Source: Craterostigma plantagineum
Lineage: Eukaryota > Streptophyta > Magnoliopsida > Lamiales > Linderniaceae
Direction: 5' to 3'
NCBI GenBank assembly: GCA_027422505.1
Contig: JAPQWV010000653.1
Span: 1-64,000 of the forward strand
DNA length: 64,000 bases
The position numbers and the translations under genes were made by a program. The stretch's first letter is position 1, and the number at the start of each line of letters is the position of its first letter. Under the pieces are notes generated by a model, which ran no database searches, had not been told where the DNA came from, and saw nothing but the letters and a program-made list of their open reading frames with translations. Below, piece after piece: positions 10,609-22,232 of the stretch.

Positions 10609-12330
10609 CTGAAAAGCAATAAAGAGATATAAAAGTTCATTATTTCATAATTTTTTATTACAGTCGTAAAATGCATTTAATTTCATCAAACTATAATATA
10701 GTATCAATTTATGACATATTTGATGAATTTTGAATTGAAATCATATGATATGCATATAGGATACTCGATTTTGTTTAAAAAGAATGTAATGGCATGATTG
10801 TAATTTCACTTAACGCGTGAGAAAGGGTTCGAAAATTTTCTAAGTGTTTAGTCGCGTGTAAGGTCACTGTTCATGCCGAGAAATTTTTCACTCGATAAAA
10901 TTGGATTTCAAATTGATTTCCGATGCATTGATTTCAATTGAAATGTTTCCGTGTAATTTTTCGATCCAGAAATTTTATTCGCTAATGTTCGCTACAGTGT
11001 AAAAGACTTAGAGAAAAATTTTCTAAGTGTTGAAGTTGAAATCTCGACTGTAGTCGATCACGATCCAGAAAAATTCGTGTAAATTTACGATCGAGAAATT
11101 ATTTCTCAGGTAAATTTACTATCGAGAAATTTTCATCGATTGAATAAAATTTTTCGATTTGAAATTTGTCGAGCGGATGTGATTTTCGATTGTAAGTAAA
11201 ATTTTTTGCTGCGAGATATTTTTATCGAGAAATTATCCAACGAAAGACTAAGTCAATCGTCGAGAAATTTTTTTGATCAATTAAATCCTAAGCTGCGAAT
11301 TTTACGATCGAAAAATTAAGTGTTGAAAAATTAATTTTTCGCTGCTAAATTTTTGCGACCAAATTGAAATTAAATCGAAAATTCTATTTTGCGATAGTAA
11401 GTTTTTCGCTCGATAAAATTTGCATCTTAATTATCTAATCAGTGCTTAAGTTTTTCGCTCACAAAAATCCTAATTAGATTTCTCAATTGTAAGTAATTTT
11501 TCGGTCAAAATCTTCTATCTTAGCGACTAAATCAGAATTTTATCGATCGAAAACTAATTCAATACAGACAGTATCTCAATTAAATCAGAATTCAATTTAA
11601 GACTGTTTGCGATCGAAAAGGTTCTTCGATGGCTTCACAAATTCAAAGCCCAGTTTCATCTAGACTTAAATTTCAGTCGAAGATTCAGATTTTCCGATGA
11701 TACATTCTACCAGATTCACAGAGAATATCGAAACTATCTTAAGCGCAGGCATTAAACTCAGATAAAACTCAAAATCAAGCCTAAATCACTATGAAATAGT
11801 TACGATTTTTCTCATTTTTGAATAACAGTCGAAAATCTAGGCTTAATCATGCGAAAAACTTCAGAATGTAGATGCTAATGAATGTAAATCACACGCAAAT
11901 GTTAAAAGAATCTCATTTCTACCTTAGACAGACAGTTTGATGATCGAAAGATTTTTGAGAATTTTAGTCTGTCTGTGAAAGTTTTTTGCAAGAGAGATTT
12001 TTTGCGATTAGGGTTGCGTGAGAAAAAGTTTTTCGACTGACAAAAAGTGAACTTTTAATAACTCGCTGTAAATCAATGTTGAGTCTGCGATTTGACGTTT
12101 TGCGATTAAATGGATCATGCCCATTACTATTTGCGCTCGAGAAACTTTTGATTCGAAAATTGCTTCTCAATTCAAATTTTTCGATCGCAAATTATCACGG
12201 CCAATCAAAATCGTTTCCAACACTATTTACGATCGGGAAACTTATGATCGTGAATTAAGTCTTCTATTTAGTTTCTCAATTCTGAGTACTTCTTAAAATT
12301 TTCAGATTGACCCCTATTTCAAATATAATC
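10609..12330. other. AT-rich non-coding spacer with GATCGAGAAATT-type motifs
   Basis: No ORF of note. The region is full of short strings such as tcgagaaattt, gatcgaaaa and ttttcgctcg. The same style of sequence fills the 5' leaders of Copia B (16230-17320) and Copia A (37050-38338), so this is probably Copia leader or post-pol DNA. It joins the truncated integrase near 12330. Confidence 0.45.
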
Positions 12331-12912
12331 ACATAGTCTGTTTTTGAACTCAGTGCCGTTATCTGTTCGAATAACTTGAATAGTCTGTTGCAGCAGGTTT
12401 TGAGTTGTGTTCACAAAATTGATAATCAAGTCACCGGTCTCATCTTTGGTTCGGAGGAACTTAGTCCACGTGTAGCGAGAGTAGTGATCAACGATAACTA
12501 GCACATACTTGCGTCCATTGATACTCTGTGTTTGCATTGGTCCACAGAGGTCCACGTGGATTAATTCCAATGGGCGAGAAGTAGAAGCAATTTGCTTGAC
12601 ATGATGGGACGCTCGCTTCATTTTTCCTAACTGACATGCCGAACACTGATGCTCCCTTTGTAGTAGTATACTTGGAAGACCGTGAAGCAACTTTTTTGTG
12701 GAAAGACATTGGAGAGCTTTCATATTCAGATGAGACAGTCGTTGATGCCATAGGCTGTTTCTCTGTAAACCAATCTGAGAGATGAGGCATACAACTATCG
12801 AGGGCCGCATGGACATCATGTTAATCGTGTAAAGGTTGGATTTCCGAAATCCTTGAAGGAGTTCTATGTCCTGACTATCCAAAATTCTGCACCGGTCAGC
12901 ATGAAACACCAC
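12331..12912 (-). pseudogene. Copia B integrase, truncated
   Basis: The minus-strand ORF carries the HHCC zinc-binding domain (LWHQRLSHLN...CSACQLGKMKR) and the start of the catalytic core with the first Asp in VDLCGPM and the second in IRTDNGTEFKN. Family resemblance then ends abruptly near 12330 and the ORF stops, so the third catalytic residue (Glu), the rest of integrase, RT and RNase H are missing. Copia A (54531 onward) shows what should follow. It follows the protease segment across a stop near 12930, where EFCDKGFQ would be expected. Confidence 0.85.
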
Positions 12913-12933
12913 CTGGAATCCTTTGTCACAGAA

Positions 12934-13161
12934 CTAGCCTATGCTGAACAAGTTATGGCGGAGGCCTTCGACGTACGAGACATATTTTATTGTCAGATTC
13001 TCCAGAATGATATCTCTTAATCCAAGAATTGGAGCTGAGTCATTGTTTCCGAATCTGACTTTGCCGTTCGGTCGGTATTTGTAGTTGCTCAGCAGCTCCT
13101 GTTTACCAGTCATGTGCGTGGAGCAACCAGAGTCGAGGTACCACACATGATGGATCTGCAA
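12934..13161 (-). pseudogene. Copia B aspartic protease
   Basis: MQIHHVWYLDSGCSTHMTGK contains the Copia protease active site D-S-G in the DSGCSTHMTG box, intact. It continues through FGNNDSAPILGLRDI and the end-of-protease motif EGLRHNLFSIG, where a stop (TAG) interrupts the run into the integrase linker. In function it would cut the Gag-Pol precursor. Copia A carries a changed version of the same box (DSGCCTHMMR). Confidence 0.85.
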
Positions 13162-13979
13162 AAATGAATTAGAGAGCTTTAGGTACCCACTTAAGCATGG
13201 GTCCTCTCAGATTAGCAGATTTAATTTTTGGTTCAGATATGATTCCTAAATTCTTATTCGGAGGAGTTTTAATAACCCATTCCACTTTTGGAGAAGCGGG
13301 TTTGGGTTTTGCCTCTATAGGAGACTTGGCCTTTTTGGCTTTTGTCTTCCTAGGCGGAGATTTTGGAACCCCTTTTGGTTGAACCTTGCAGGGAAGGTTA
13401 ATTTCAGCACGTACAAATGCTTTGGAAGTTTTGACCGAGGAAAAGATCTTTTCTTTTGATAATCTCCTAAGGTGCTTGGGGGACTCAATCTTTACGGGAT
13501 ATCTTAGGTGAGTACAGGCGTGTACAGCGCCATAAGCTTTATTTATGGCTGGATCTTGTTTCCTACAGGTCTTCCTTGCGGCATTTGTTTCAGAATGATT
13601 AAGAGTAATTTTCGAGGTAGATCCTATTTCGAAATTTTCGCTTCTAAACGTGATCGGCTGAAGTGAACAAGTAGAAACAATTATTTTGAACGTAGGAATG
13701 GCTCTTTTGTTATTACGAGTGTCTTTTAATTTAACAGAAGGAGTAACATTTTGAGAAACATGCAAATCCACTGGCTGCTTCTTTATTTTAGAACTAGACA
13801 CTCTCGCCTTCATTTTCAGTGCCGGCTGTGGACGTAGGTGAAATAGAATTAGTATTAGCACTTTTAATAGAATTATTAATGCTCTTTTGATCTTTCGAAG
13901 GCGATTTTCCAATTTTCACGCTTTTTAAAAAAGCGTGAGAGGTAGTTTGGGAGGGTGAGGAAGCCTTGAGATTTTCCAT
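13162..13979 (-). pseudogene. Copia B Lys/Pro-rich linker before protease
   Basis: ORF 13912-13169 and the overlapping 13979-13794 frame are basic and Ser/Pro/Lys-rich (PKGVPKSPPRKTKAKKAKSP...). They end ...PMLKWVPKAL, the usual run-in (W-P/V-P-K) to the protease of Sirevirus-like Copia elements. Frames are broken between the two. The region matches 40640-41430 of Copia A. No catalytic motif. Confidence 0.65.
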
Positions 13980-14308
13980 CTCCTTATAGAATTTTTTCTT
14001 TTCAGCTTCGAAATTCTCTCTTTCTTTATCTAGTTTTGCCTGTGACTCCTCTATTTGTTTTATGATAGGGGGTTTGGAGAGAATTTTGATAATTAACCTT
14101 TTTGACTTCCTCGTGGCGTTCTTCAGAGTCAGGAGGTAAAACTTGAACTAAAATCACTAACGGGTGTTAAGGATGGTTTCCTATTTTTGTCCTTTTCATT
14201 TAGTCATTATAGTCAAAGGGATCTCAGGCCCATGAGAGGCTTGTTTAATGGATGAATCGAACGCATTTTCATACGTTGATTCCGTAATATTTCTAAGAGA
14301 GGTTGCAG

Positions 14309-15141
14309 CTAACCCATGTTCTTAGTATCATACATTTCCTTTTTCTGTAAAATGTGTGGGTTAGTGTAACCTATGTCTTCTATTGGATTATAGAACTCTA
14401 TATCTTTGGGCTTGTTCAAGAATATCGTCTGTTCGGAATGTCCCCTATGTGTAAGAAGATCATCTAAATTTTTAATTTTAGCATATAACTTTCTGCGTTC
14501 CTCGGTTAGGAGAGCATAATTATTTTCTACCGTTAGTTTAGCGGCTTGACAGGCATCTAATTCCTTACTATGCTCACTAACCTTAGCATTTGATGTTTCT
14601 AATTCAGCCTCTAAGTTAGTGATCTTAGTGGTAGCTTCAGTTATCGTACAATTTAAGGTGGCTTTCTCGTTGAGATTCCAAACCAAACAATTGTAGTTAT
14701 TTGATAGCCTATATTCTAATCTTTAATCTTTTCACTATGCTATCCTAATTGAGGTTGACTAGTCTCTCTAGAATGCAAGCTCTTAGTAAGTTCTTCTATT
14801 TTTGCACTAGAACTCCTAAGTTCTGATTCGAGACTATCTATCTTCTCCTGAGATCTCTCAAGTTTATTCTCTACTTCCTTTATACTTTTCTGTTCACGTT
14901 TCATGTTAGCATATTGAGTTTGATATGATTCTAACATGGTCAATAATGTGGAAGAAGAGACCACCTCTTTTGACAAAGTGGATGCGTTGTCGTCTTCCGT
15001 CTGAGTGGATGTTTCGGCATCTGATTCATTGTCGAGACGGGCCATGAGAGCTAGATTCTCTTCTTCAGAACTTGACGTGTCCTCGAGCCATTGGTCCTGT
15101 TCGGCCATGAGAGCTACTCCAGCTTCTTTCTGTTTCGTCAA
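14309..15141 (-). pseudogene. Copia B coiled-coil Gag spacer
   Basis: Two ORFs (15141-14740 and 14686-14309) encode acidic Ser/Glu-rich sequence followed by heptad-like coiled coil (ITEATTKITNLEAELETSNA..., LTVENNYALLTEERRKLYAK). This lies between the zinc knuckle and the protease, an arrangement known in Sirevirus-like Copia Gag. Stops and frameshifts interrupt it. The Copia A counterpart is 39480-40353. Confidence 0.7.
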
Positions 15142-16230
15142 TTTGAGCTTCTTGGAGTAGTAGTTTGCCTCTTTTCTTTGGAAGAGTGCACTCTCTGACG
15201 AAGTGACCTAACTTGCCACAATTGAAGCATTTGTTAGCTTCCTTAGGATTCTTGACCTCGGAGCTCTCTGGTGCACGTTCTTTGTTTTTAGAGCTTGTAG
15301 TCTGAAGTCTATTGGCTGAGGTTGAAGACTTCTTCTTGAAGTACTTCTTGCTCATCATTTGTCCTATGAGAGCTAACTTCTTTCCTAGAGCTTTCAAATT
15401 CGGCTCAACGTCTGAGCCTGACTCTTCTTCCGACTCTGAAGGTGAAGGAGGCCTAACGATCTTTTCCTTTCTTGATCTTGAGCTCCTCTTCTCAGAGACT
15501 AAGGCAACAGTGTCTTCGGTCTGTTTGCCTTTCTGCTCTTTGAGAATCTCGCTGATATCATCCTCATGTTGAGTGAGATTGTCGAACACGGCATGGACAT
15601 CCAATGAGATTGTCGAACACGGCATGGACATCCAACTCCTGTAGATCTTTATTTTTGTCAAATCTGGGTGGATATTTTCTTCCATTCCACGGGCAGAGAA
15701 GATAGAAATCTGATGTTCGTCTCCATGTTGATCTTCGTTATTTCTATCTTCCTCATCTCATTGAGAAGAGTGAGGTATCTTTGGTAGATTTCGTATAGAC
15801 TCTCCTCCGGCATTGCTTTGAAGGAGTCGTAAGCAGTGAGGATGTTCGCCTTTTTGGCCTTTATGCCAACTTCTGTCCTCTGCATCATCCTATGCAGCTC
15901 ATCCCACATCCCTTTAGCCGATGAGAGGCTATCAATTTGTCTGTATATATCGTTGGGGATGCCCTACATGAAGGTTTTCATGGCTACTAGATCAGCCTTA
16001 GCCCGAGCTCTTTCCTCTAGAGAGTATTCCCTAGGCTCCTTTAGTCGCCTAGAAGGTGGAATTGGAGGAGTAACTATTTCATCCCCGGGTATATGGACCC
16101 AGAATTGTGACGGTCCCTCTTCAAGAGACTGCAACAGATTTTGGGCTTGATCCTTTAGAGCAATGAAATTTAGGAAGCGGCTTCTCCACACGGTGTATTC
16201 TCCTCTTTGCTAAATCGGCGGACGGTTGTC
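15142..16230 (-). pseudogene. Copia B gag with zinc knuckle, multiply broken
   Basis: It starts near MWRSRFLNFIALKDQ (16191); conserved Gag blocks follow: KGMWDELHRMMQRTEVG, LTAYDSFKAM and YQRYLTLLNEMRKIE. The zinc knuckle CFNCGKLGHFVREC (15229-15188) has an intact C-C-H-C set. Breaks visible: TAG at 15966-15964 where Copia A has CAG; a +1 shift in an A run near 15650; a 31-bp tandem duplication (15574-15635) that shifts the frame again; and a further shift after the knuckle. It would package element RNA in virus-like particles; this copy cannot make full Gag. Confidence 0.85.
15574..15635 (-). repeat. 31-bp tandem duplication in gag
   Basis: Two exact adjacent copies of a 31-bp unit (15574-15604 and 15605-15635, starting tgagattgtcgaacacggca). 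Copia A has one copy. 31 is not a multiple of three, so it shifts the gag frame. Confidence 0.85.
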
Positions 16231-17321
16231 ATTTCTGAGCGAGTATGCATCCATTTTTGTATTGTAGTCGAGTTGTTGAAGGATCTTCATTAATTGTTTT
16301 GAAGGTTTGAAGATGATGTAATGTGCTTCACGAGTGACAAAATTCGTTAGTAGCGTTTGATTCGAAAAATTAGAACGAGAATTATTTCGATTGAATCTTT
16401 AAAGTTTGATCGAAATTAATTTCGTCGAAATAGAATGTACTGAGTATTGTTCTCGTGCGAGAAATTTTGTCAGCGAAATATTTTACGAGCGAGATAAATT
16501 GCTCAAAATCATTAGGTCGAGATAAATTTCTTGATCGTGAATTTATTTCGATCGTAAAGAAAAAGTATGTTATTAAGTTTCTTGACAAGTCAAAATAAAT
16601 CTGTTGACTAGAAAAGTTTCTCGCGTGTAAATGATTTTCGCCTGGTCAAACGTTAAGTGTTTGACCGAAAAAGGTTTTCGTGAGAAAGTTTTTACGCATA
16701 CAAAGTCAAAATTAGTCTCTCTCGAAAACATTTTTCGCTGAATAATGCTCGGGAAATATTTCTAACTAAAATCGTTTCTGGTGGTGACGATTCTAGCGCT
16801 GACTTCGTATTCTGACCAAGAAAAATTGTCGCGCCAAGTTTTTCGATCGAGAAACTAATCAGATCGTAAACCTAGCGAGAAAAATTAGATCAATCGAGAA
16901 AAATTCACAGAATACGATTAAACACAGATTCGAGCAAAAACAAGGAATTAGACAGTGAAATTTCAGGTAATCGCTCGCAATCACTAACTAACTACGCACG
17001 AACAAGCAATTAAACACGTTATGAAGCAAAATATGTCGAATTTGAGCAAACTCAGAACGTGTTCTTCATGTTCTTCGTAAACAGTAACACGCATAATCAA
17101 TTCAATCCTCAATTCGAAGTTCAAACAGCTACAGATTTGATCGTATCAACATTTAGCACTTAACTGAGCACAGAAACATCAAATTCAAGTCAATTAAGCA
17201 CATAATTATGCTATTGGTTTGAAAAAAAGTTTCGCGCCAAACTGTTCTACGACGAACAGTAACCAGAAAAATGAATTCCGATCCAAATCTAACAATTTTT
17301 GATTCAAAACAGAACGAATCT
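16231..17321 (-). other. Copia B 5' leader
   Basis: Non-coding DNA between primer site and gag, AT-rich with many tcgagaaa/ttttcg strings. It is comparable to 37050-38338 of Copia A. The 68-codon ORF at 16588-16382 is not supported as a gene. Confidence 0.6.
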
Positions 17322-17333
17322 GCTCTGATACCA
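17322..17333 (-). other. Primer binding site (initiator Met tRNA)
   Basis: The minus strand reads TGGTATCAGAGC, a perfect match to the complement of the initiator tRNA-Met 3' end. It sits two bases from the LTR end at 17336. Confidence 0.9.
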
Positions 17334-17335
17334 AT

Positions 17336-17685
17336 TGTTAGGTCCTATGATTAACAACTCTAAGATCCTAGGCAGGAATTCAGAGTAATTCGACCATTAT
17401 GATGATCAATGAAATTCGATCGAAAAAATCAAATGTGGAACGTGAGAGAGAATTCGAGTAGAGTGAGAAAGTTACTGCTGTTTCTCTCTCTAGAAATTGA
17501 ATTCCAAGCCTTTCGGATCAATCTTCAAACTTTCTCTATTCAGCTCAAATTCTTTACATGTATTTATACCAAACAAGCTTGGTATAAATATCAAACTAGT
17601 CCTAATCTAAGGACTACTATACAAAACGCCCCAAGTTACAAGAACGACTAATAAAATCAATCACAATAAGAAATAGTATTCTACA
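17336..17685 (-). mobile_element. Copia B 5' LTR (350 bp)
   Basis: On the minus strand it runs TGTAGAAT...CCTAACA, with TG...CA ends next to a perfect primer site. It is homologous to the 347-bp LTR of Copia A (36689-37035), including the ggtataaata TATA-like block (17582-17591 region) and the tctctctctagaaattg block. The 3' LTR is not found; the far end of the element has been lost or scrambled beyond 8647. Confidence 0.85.
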
Positions 17686-18406
17686 ATAATAACTAGCTTT
17701 GAATTCAATTTTAAATCATCTTCCTATAATTTCTCTCTTATGTATTTTTTATTTTCTCTTGAAGCCAGACGCTACATCATGCTTCAGCTATTATATGACA
17801 TTTGACCGAATACTTGAGCAGATGCAACAAGTTTCCAAATCTTAAGATAAAAACATATGGCGTAGTGAAATCGTTGCTGAGCTCAATGGGTGTCGGTATG
17901 ATTCTGGTACTTCTTTTCAAACTTATGGTTTGCATGTACGACAGTGGATTGTCGTGGCTACTATCTTCTCAGTTTTTGTATATAACTTCAGGGATTGCAA
18001 TTAACATTAGCATGAATGTTGTCAACAGTGTCAATTATGATCTAAGCGGTGAGAAGGATAACGAAATTTCAAGATTCAACAGATTGAGCCCCTAAAGAAA
18101 GAATATCATCGAAAGAAAATGAAGCATTCAACCACAACCCAACCTATCAGGAACAGCCTTGGGTTTGGAAGCTGGTACAACATAGCACAACACCAATTAC
18201 TCTGAAGATTTCGGCACTTGAGACGGTGGAAGTTGTTCTAATAATGGTACGTAAAACACATGGAAGAATGTTGGTGGGCTATCGTTTGTTAATGATTGCA
18301 TGATGAAAGAATCATCATTTATGGATGCTGATGTGGGGTTCTCCCACATCAAAGAATTTTAATATGGTTCGGGAAATCTTATATAGCGGTAGGTTTAATA
18401 TCTCAA
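17686..18406. other. Unassigned DNA between Copia B and the Tat LTR
   Basis: No recognised family. A 97-codon ORF (17802-18095) holds hydrophobic runs but has no recognisable motif and is probably chance. The segment 18335-18400 contains a ctcccacatcaaag string and a cttatatagcgg TATA-like string typical of plant LTR promoters, so part may be another LTR remnant. Confidence 0.35.
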
Positions 18407-19151
18407 TGTTATAAGGAGTGCGTTGGGTGCTTAAGGGACGTGGAAAGGGGCGTAAATGAAAAAGGCACAAGATATACGTGGTTCGGACTTGTAAAGTCCT
18501 ACGTCCACGGCGCTCCGAAAAATACTTCTTTCACTATTCTGGACAGATTACACACTCGAGTCGCTCATCTCTCTTTTTTATATTATAAGTACTGAGTAAG
18601 AAGTAATTTATATGACAAATGAAAGGATTATGGGTTGTTATTCGTATTTCTTATGATGCCCCCTTTGAAAATCGCCAAGTGATGCTTTTATAGGAGCTTC
18701 CTGAGGCTAGGAGAGGTTACATCCCGGATTTCCTGGGGGAATGACGGCCTGGGATGATGTACAGTGACAGATAGCTTTGTCAGAGCACCTTTTCCACAGC
18801 AGTCACATCCTGAACAGCTAATACAGTGGCACGACCCAATCTTTATTGGACACGTGCTTTCCCGCCTCTTCTTCCACTTGCACAGTCTTTTCTTTAATTA
18901 ATGTACCCACGAACCTTCGTTTTACCCGGAGGTCACTAGCCATTCTTCGAGATCCCCGTTGCTCCCAACTGGTACTAGAATGCCCCATTTTAATGGGCCC
19001 TTCTTCTTGGGCCTATTTTCTATCCCAATTTCTATTTTTTCAGCCACCTACTTTCTGGACCGTTTCAACCACTCCTCTGCTCTGATTTATTCTCGAGACA
19101 AAGTAAATTAGAGTAATAATTAATAGAGAGGTGGGCTTACCTCAGGTCCCA
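18407..19151 (-). mobile_element. Left (3') LTR of Tat-type Gypsy element, approximate ends
   Basis: The right end (19151, ...GGTCCCA) is placed by an adjoining polypurine stretch on the minus strand (GGAGGGGAGCTTA, 19152-19165). The left end at 18407 (TGTTATAAGG) is a guess from the TG rule. The minus strand has a TATA box CTATAAAAGC (18693-18684). It also has the acgtggttcgg...cctacgtccacgg block seen in plant Gypsy LTRs. A fragment of this LTR is inverted at 8562-8640. The opposite LTR was not found, so the assignment rests on position after pol and on the antisense ORF. Confidence 0.5.
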
Positions 19152-19384
19152 TAAGCTCCCCTCCGTAAACCTCCGTTTCTGGGGAAACACGCTTCTTTTT
19201 TGAAAGGGCAACAGTCACTCCTATCATACTTAATTTCTTGGAAACTGTTAGCTTTTATTAGCGATGAGCCAGCCCTTCCTCCTTCATTATTTCCTGCGTA
19301 TTCAAAAGGCCGACTTATTTGATAAGGTATTTTTTATTGCCTCACTTACTTTCTTTTTCATCTCGCCGTTTTCCTCCTTTTGCC

Positions 19385-21643
19385 ATGGCTTCTTCTCTGT
19401 CTGATTCTGCCAATCGTTCCCTAGCCTCTGCGCACCTCTCAGATTCCGAATCTTCTGCCACTCTCCCCTTATCGAAACCCCCCATCCCCAAATCTAAACC
19501 TCGTCTTAAGCAGTCGGTTGTCAAAACGTCGGGGTACCGCCCGAGAATGCGCTCGGCGACTTCTGCCGGCCTATCTGAGGCCTCCGGCGGTTCAATGCCT
19601 GTCTGTTCGCCTGCCAAGTCCGACGGTTGGTCGTCCTTTCTGATCTTCCGGCACCCTTTGTTCATAGGGTTAGGGGCCACCGTCCGTGCCCGCTTCTTCG
19701 GCGCCAGGAACAAGTAAGTTCGGCGCTTCTTCTTGTTCCCACGCTGATAAAGGGTCTCTGGTGGGTGGTTTGTCTTTTGGGGATTTATCGGTGGTTTGTC
19801 TTGTTCCCACGCTGATATAGGGTCTCTAGCCTTTTGGGAATCCCAAATTAGGGTTGCCCTCCGATTTCCCGTATCCCCTTTTTCGCCTCTGTCTAGGGCT
19901 TTTGGAGTTCCCCTTAACCAGTTCCAACCTTCGGCCCTTCGCATGTTGTTCGCATTTTTCGTGGCAATGACAGAGGCGGGTGGCAAACCTTCCGCCAACT
20001 TGGTTTTGTCACAATTCTACCTGAAACCTTATGGTCCCTTCTTTTACCTAGCCACCATTTCTTCTTCTCGGGGCGGTAGCACCCATTGCTTCTTGAAGAA
20101 CCATGGGGCTGAGAAGGACTGGAAGAGTCATTATTGTTTTGTCAGATTGCCCGACGGTTCGTGGATTTCCCAACGGATTGGGTGGAGAAGGCCCCTGTGT
20201 GGAATCCAGGGAGGTGTTCTTCGCGCAATGGTAGGGCCTTAGCCCTTTTGAACCAGCACGCCAGGCTTAAGGGGCCTTTGAACCCCCTTCACTTGGTTAA
20301 TCATCCCGGGGCCCTCCATCATTTTGGCTTTTCCTCTGTTTCTATTCCCTTTTCCTTTGAGGGTACTCTTCTCGTTTTGGCCCTTCTTTTTTCCCTTTGA
20401 GTTTGTTTGTAATTTTGACTAACCTTTCATTGTGTTGTGGCCAGGTATGCCGACTCTGTGGAACTCCTTTCTCTCCAAGGTTAAGCAGGAGGCTCCTGAA
20501 GTCACTCCAGGCGCAGAATCTTCTGCTGCTGCTTCTACTCTGCCTCGAGTTCTTCCAGCCCGGGACATCCACGAGGAAGTCCCCGTAGGTCCAGCGCTCG
20601 TTGAGGGAACACAGGAAGTTTCAATGGTGGCGCCCACTTCTGGTAGTAAAAGGAAAGCCGCCTCCGCCAAGGAACCTGGAAAAAAGGCGACGAAGAAGGC
20701 ACCCCGTGTTCCTTCAAGTGATGTGGTGGAGATATCTCACCACGGATCTCAGGGGACCTCCGCTGGTGGCCCTAATCTTTCTGTGGATCAGTTGTCTGGG
20801 GCCGAGAGGATGAGCCTGCTAGGCCGTTTTGTGTCTTCTAATGATTAGGAGGTTATTCTTCAGGGTTCTCCGTCTGAGATGGCGGAGCAGATGGCCTACC
20901 ACCTTCTCAAGGTGTTTTTTCTTAAGTACTTTTCTGTTCCCAGGTGGTGAACTATGCGTCTACCCAATCGTCCCTCGCCCTGTCAGTCCACAACCTGGAG
21001 TTGGACAATCAGTCCTTGCAGGATCAGTTGAAGCACGCGCAGCCTAGTCTGTCAGCTGCTAAGGTCGAGGCGATTGAAGAGGCTTAGGCGGGTTTTGAGG
21101 CCTAGAAAGGGAAGATGCTTGAGGAGCAGACCACTTTGTTGAGGCAGTTGGAGAGGGAGTTGAAAGACTCTTTTGCTAAGGAAAAGGCCGAGTAGAACGT
21201 GGCGTTGGAGCGCAGGGTGAGGGTAGGTGTGGAGTCTCGCCTGCAGGATGCTAAGGACAGTGCCACTCGTCTTTGCCAGCAGCACCTCCTGTCCACAGCC
21301 GCTGGAAGAAATTCCTGAGTGACTTGGCCGAGGACTAGCGGCAGGAGTATTTGAAGGATCTGCTCTCTTACGGGACTTCGTTCCCCTGATGCAGTACTAC
21401 TTTGAAGGAGGTTATAAAGCGGGCCTGGCAGGGCCTGAAGAGGAGGCCGCTCTGCAGGCGCTCCCCTTCCCTTCATGTTTCCTGGGAGACCCTCGAGCTC
21501 TCGAGAACACTAAGTTCTGGGTCCCTGCGGCGGAGAAGCATATGGAAGTCCTGGCCCATGCCGACATCTGGGATCTCCCGGAAGCTACTCCTTCCTCTGA
21601 CCTCCCAGAAGCTATCCTCTCTTCGGACCCTCCTGCCCTTTGA
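19385..21643 (+). pseudogene. Antisense ORF of Tat-lineage Gypsy element
   Basis: It lies between pol (minus strand) and the 3' LTR, on the opposite strand, where Tat-lineage elements such as Grande are known to carry an antisense extra ORF. It starts at ATG 19385 in good context (gccATGGct): MASSLSDSANRSLASAHLSD. The conserved core is at 19845-20240 (VALRFPVSPFSPL..FGVPLNQFQPSALRM..F and KDWKSHYCFVR), like the 'putative plant transposon' domain (GLRFPLPPF...W). A basic nuclear-type stretch follows (SGSKRKAASAKEP, 20640-20700), then coiled coil (20960-21290) and the end motif YFEGGYKAGLAGPEE (21398-21440). Donor-like AAgtaagt at 19709 and acceptor-like ccag at 20444 and 20943 suggest introns. 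TAG codons at 21085, 21103 and 21193 break the coiled coil. Function unknown. Confidence 0.65.
19731..19830 (+). repeat. 68-bp tandem duplication
   Basis: The string cttgttcccacgctgata occurs at about 19731 and 19799, each followed by (a/t)agggtctct. It lies in the presumed intron or broken region of the antisense ORF. Confidence 0.6.
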
Positions 21644-21920
21644 TTTCCGTTCTTTTTACATTGTGATGTACTGAACACTTTTTCCTGTTTTTCGGATTTA
21701 TTAGGATTTGTGCTTCTTCTTTGGGGAGCTTAACTCCCCTTGGCATTTATGTTTTTTGGGTGTCCTTTTTCCTTGTAATATATGCACCCTTTGTTGTTTA
21801 TGACTGCCTTTTAAATCTCCCGTGACTTCCCCGATCTGGATCTCACCATTTTTCCGCATATGTTTGTTTTCCAAGTGTGATTCTGAGCACGATTATAGCT
21901 CCCAGGTACTTCAGGACAAG
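21644..21920. other. Spacer after antisense ORF
   Basis: T-rich untranslated DNA following the antisense ORF. The plus strand has an ataaa-poor, T-rich stretch that could act as 3' end. No gene seen. Confidence 0.35.
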
Positions 21921-22098
21921 TATGAACCTTTCGCACGGTTATAGCGCCGGCACGCTTAATTGATTCGTAAACTGAGTAGGAATTTGAAGCACGGTTACAG
22001 CGTCGGTACGCTTAATTGATTCGTATACTAAGTATGAATGTGAAATACGGTTATAGCGTCGGTACGCTTAATTGAATCGTAAAGTAAGTAAGAATTTT
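21920..22098. repeat. 56-bp tandem repeat, about 3 copies
   Basis: The landmark (c/t)acggtta(t/c)agcg occurs at 21934, 21990 and 22046, exactly 56 bp apart. It is followed each time by (c/t)gg(c/t)acgcttaattga and a cgta string. It sits between pol and the antisense ORF. Confidence 0.8.
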
Positions 22099-22232
22099 GA
22101 GCGCGTCCTGGGTTGCAAGGACCGTGGTCCTTGTCCTCAGGCGCTATTTGACGCTAGGCTCTCTTGGTCCTTAGCGAATTCAGTATGGACCTTTAGGTCC
22201 TTGGAAATGTGGGGATCCCCGGTACCATTCAC

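Noticed and set aside
17802..18095. 97-codon ORF with hydrophobic segments, possible membrane protein
   Set aside because: No recognisable family, no promoter or partner exons; listed only as unassigned DNA.
20910..20943. 32-nt intron (gtgttttttc...ttcccag) in the antisense ORF
   Set aside because: Too short for a plant intron; the acceptor may be real but the donor must lie elsewhere.
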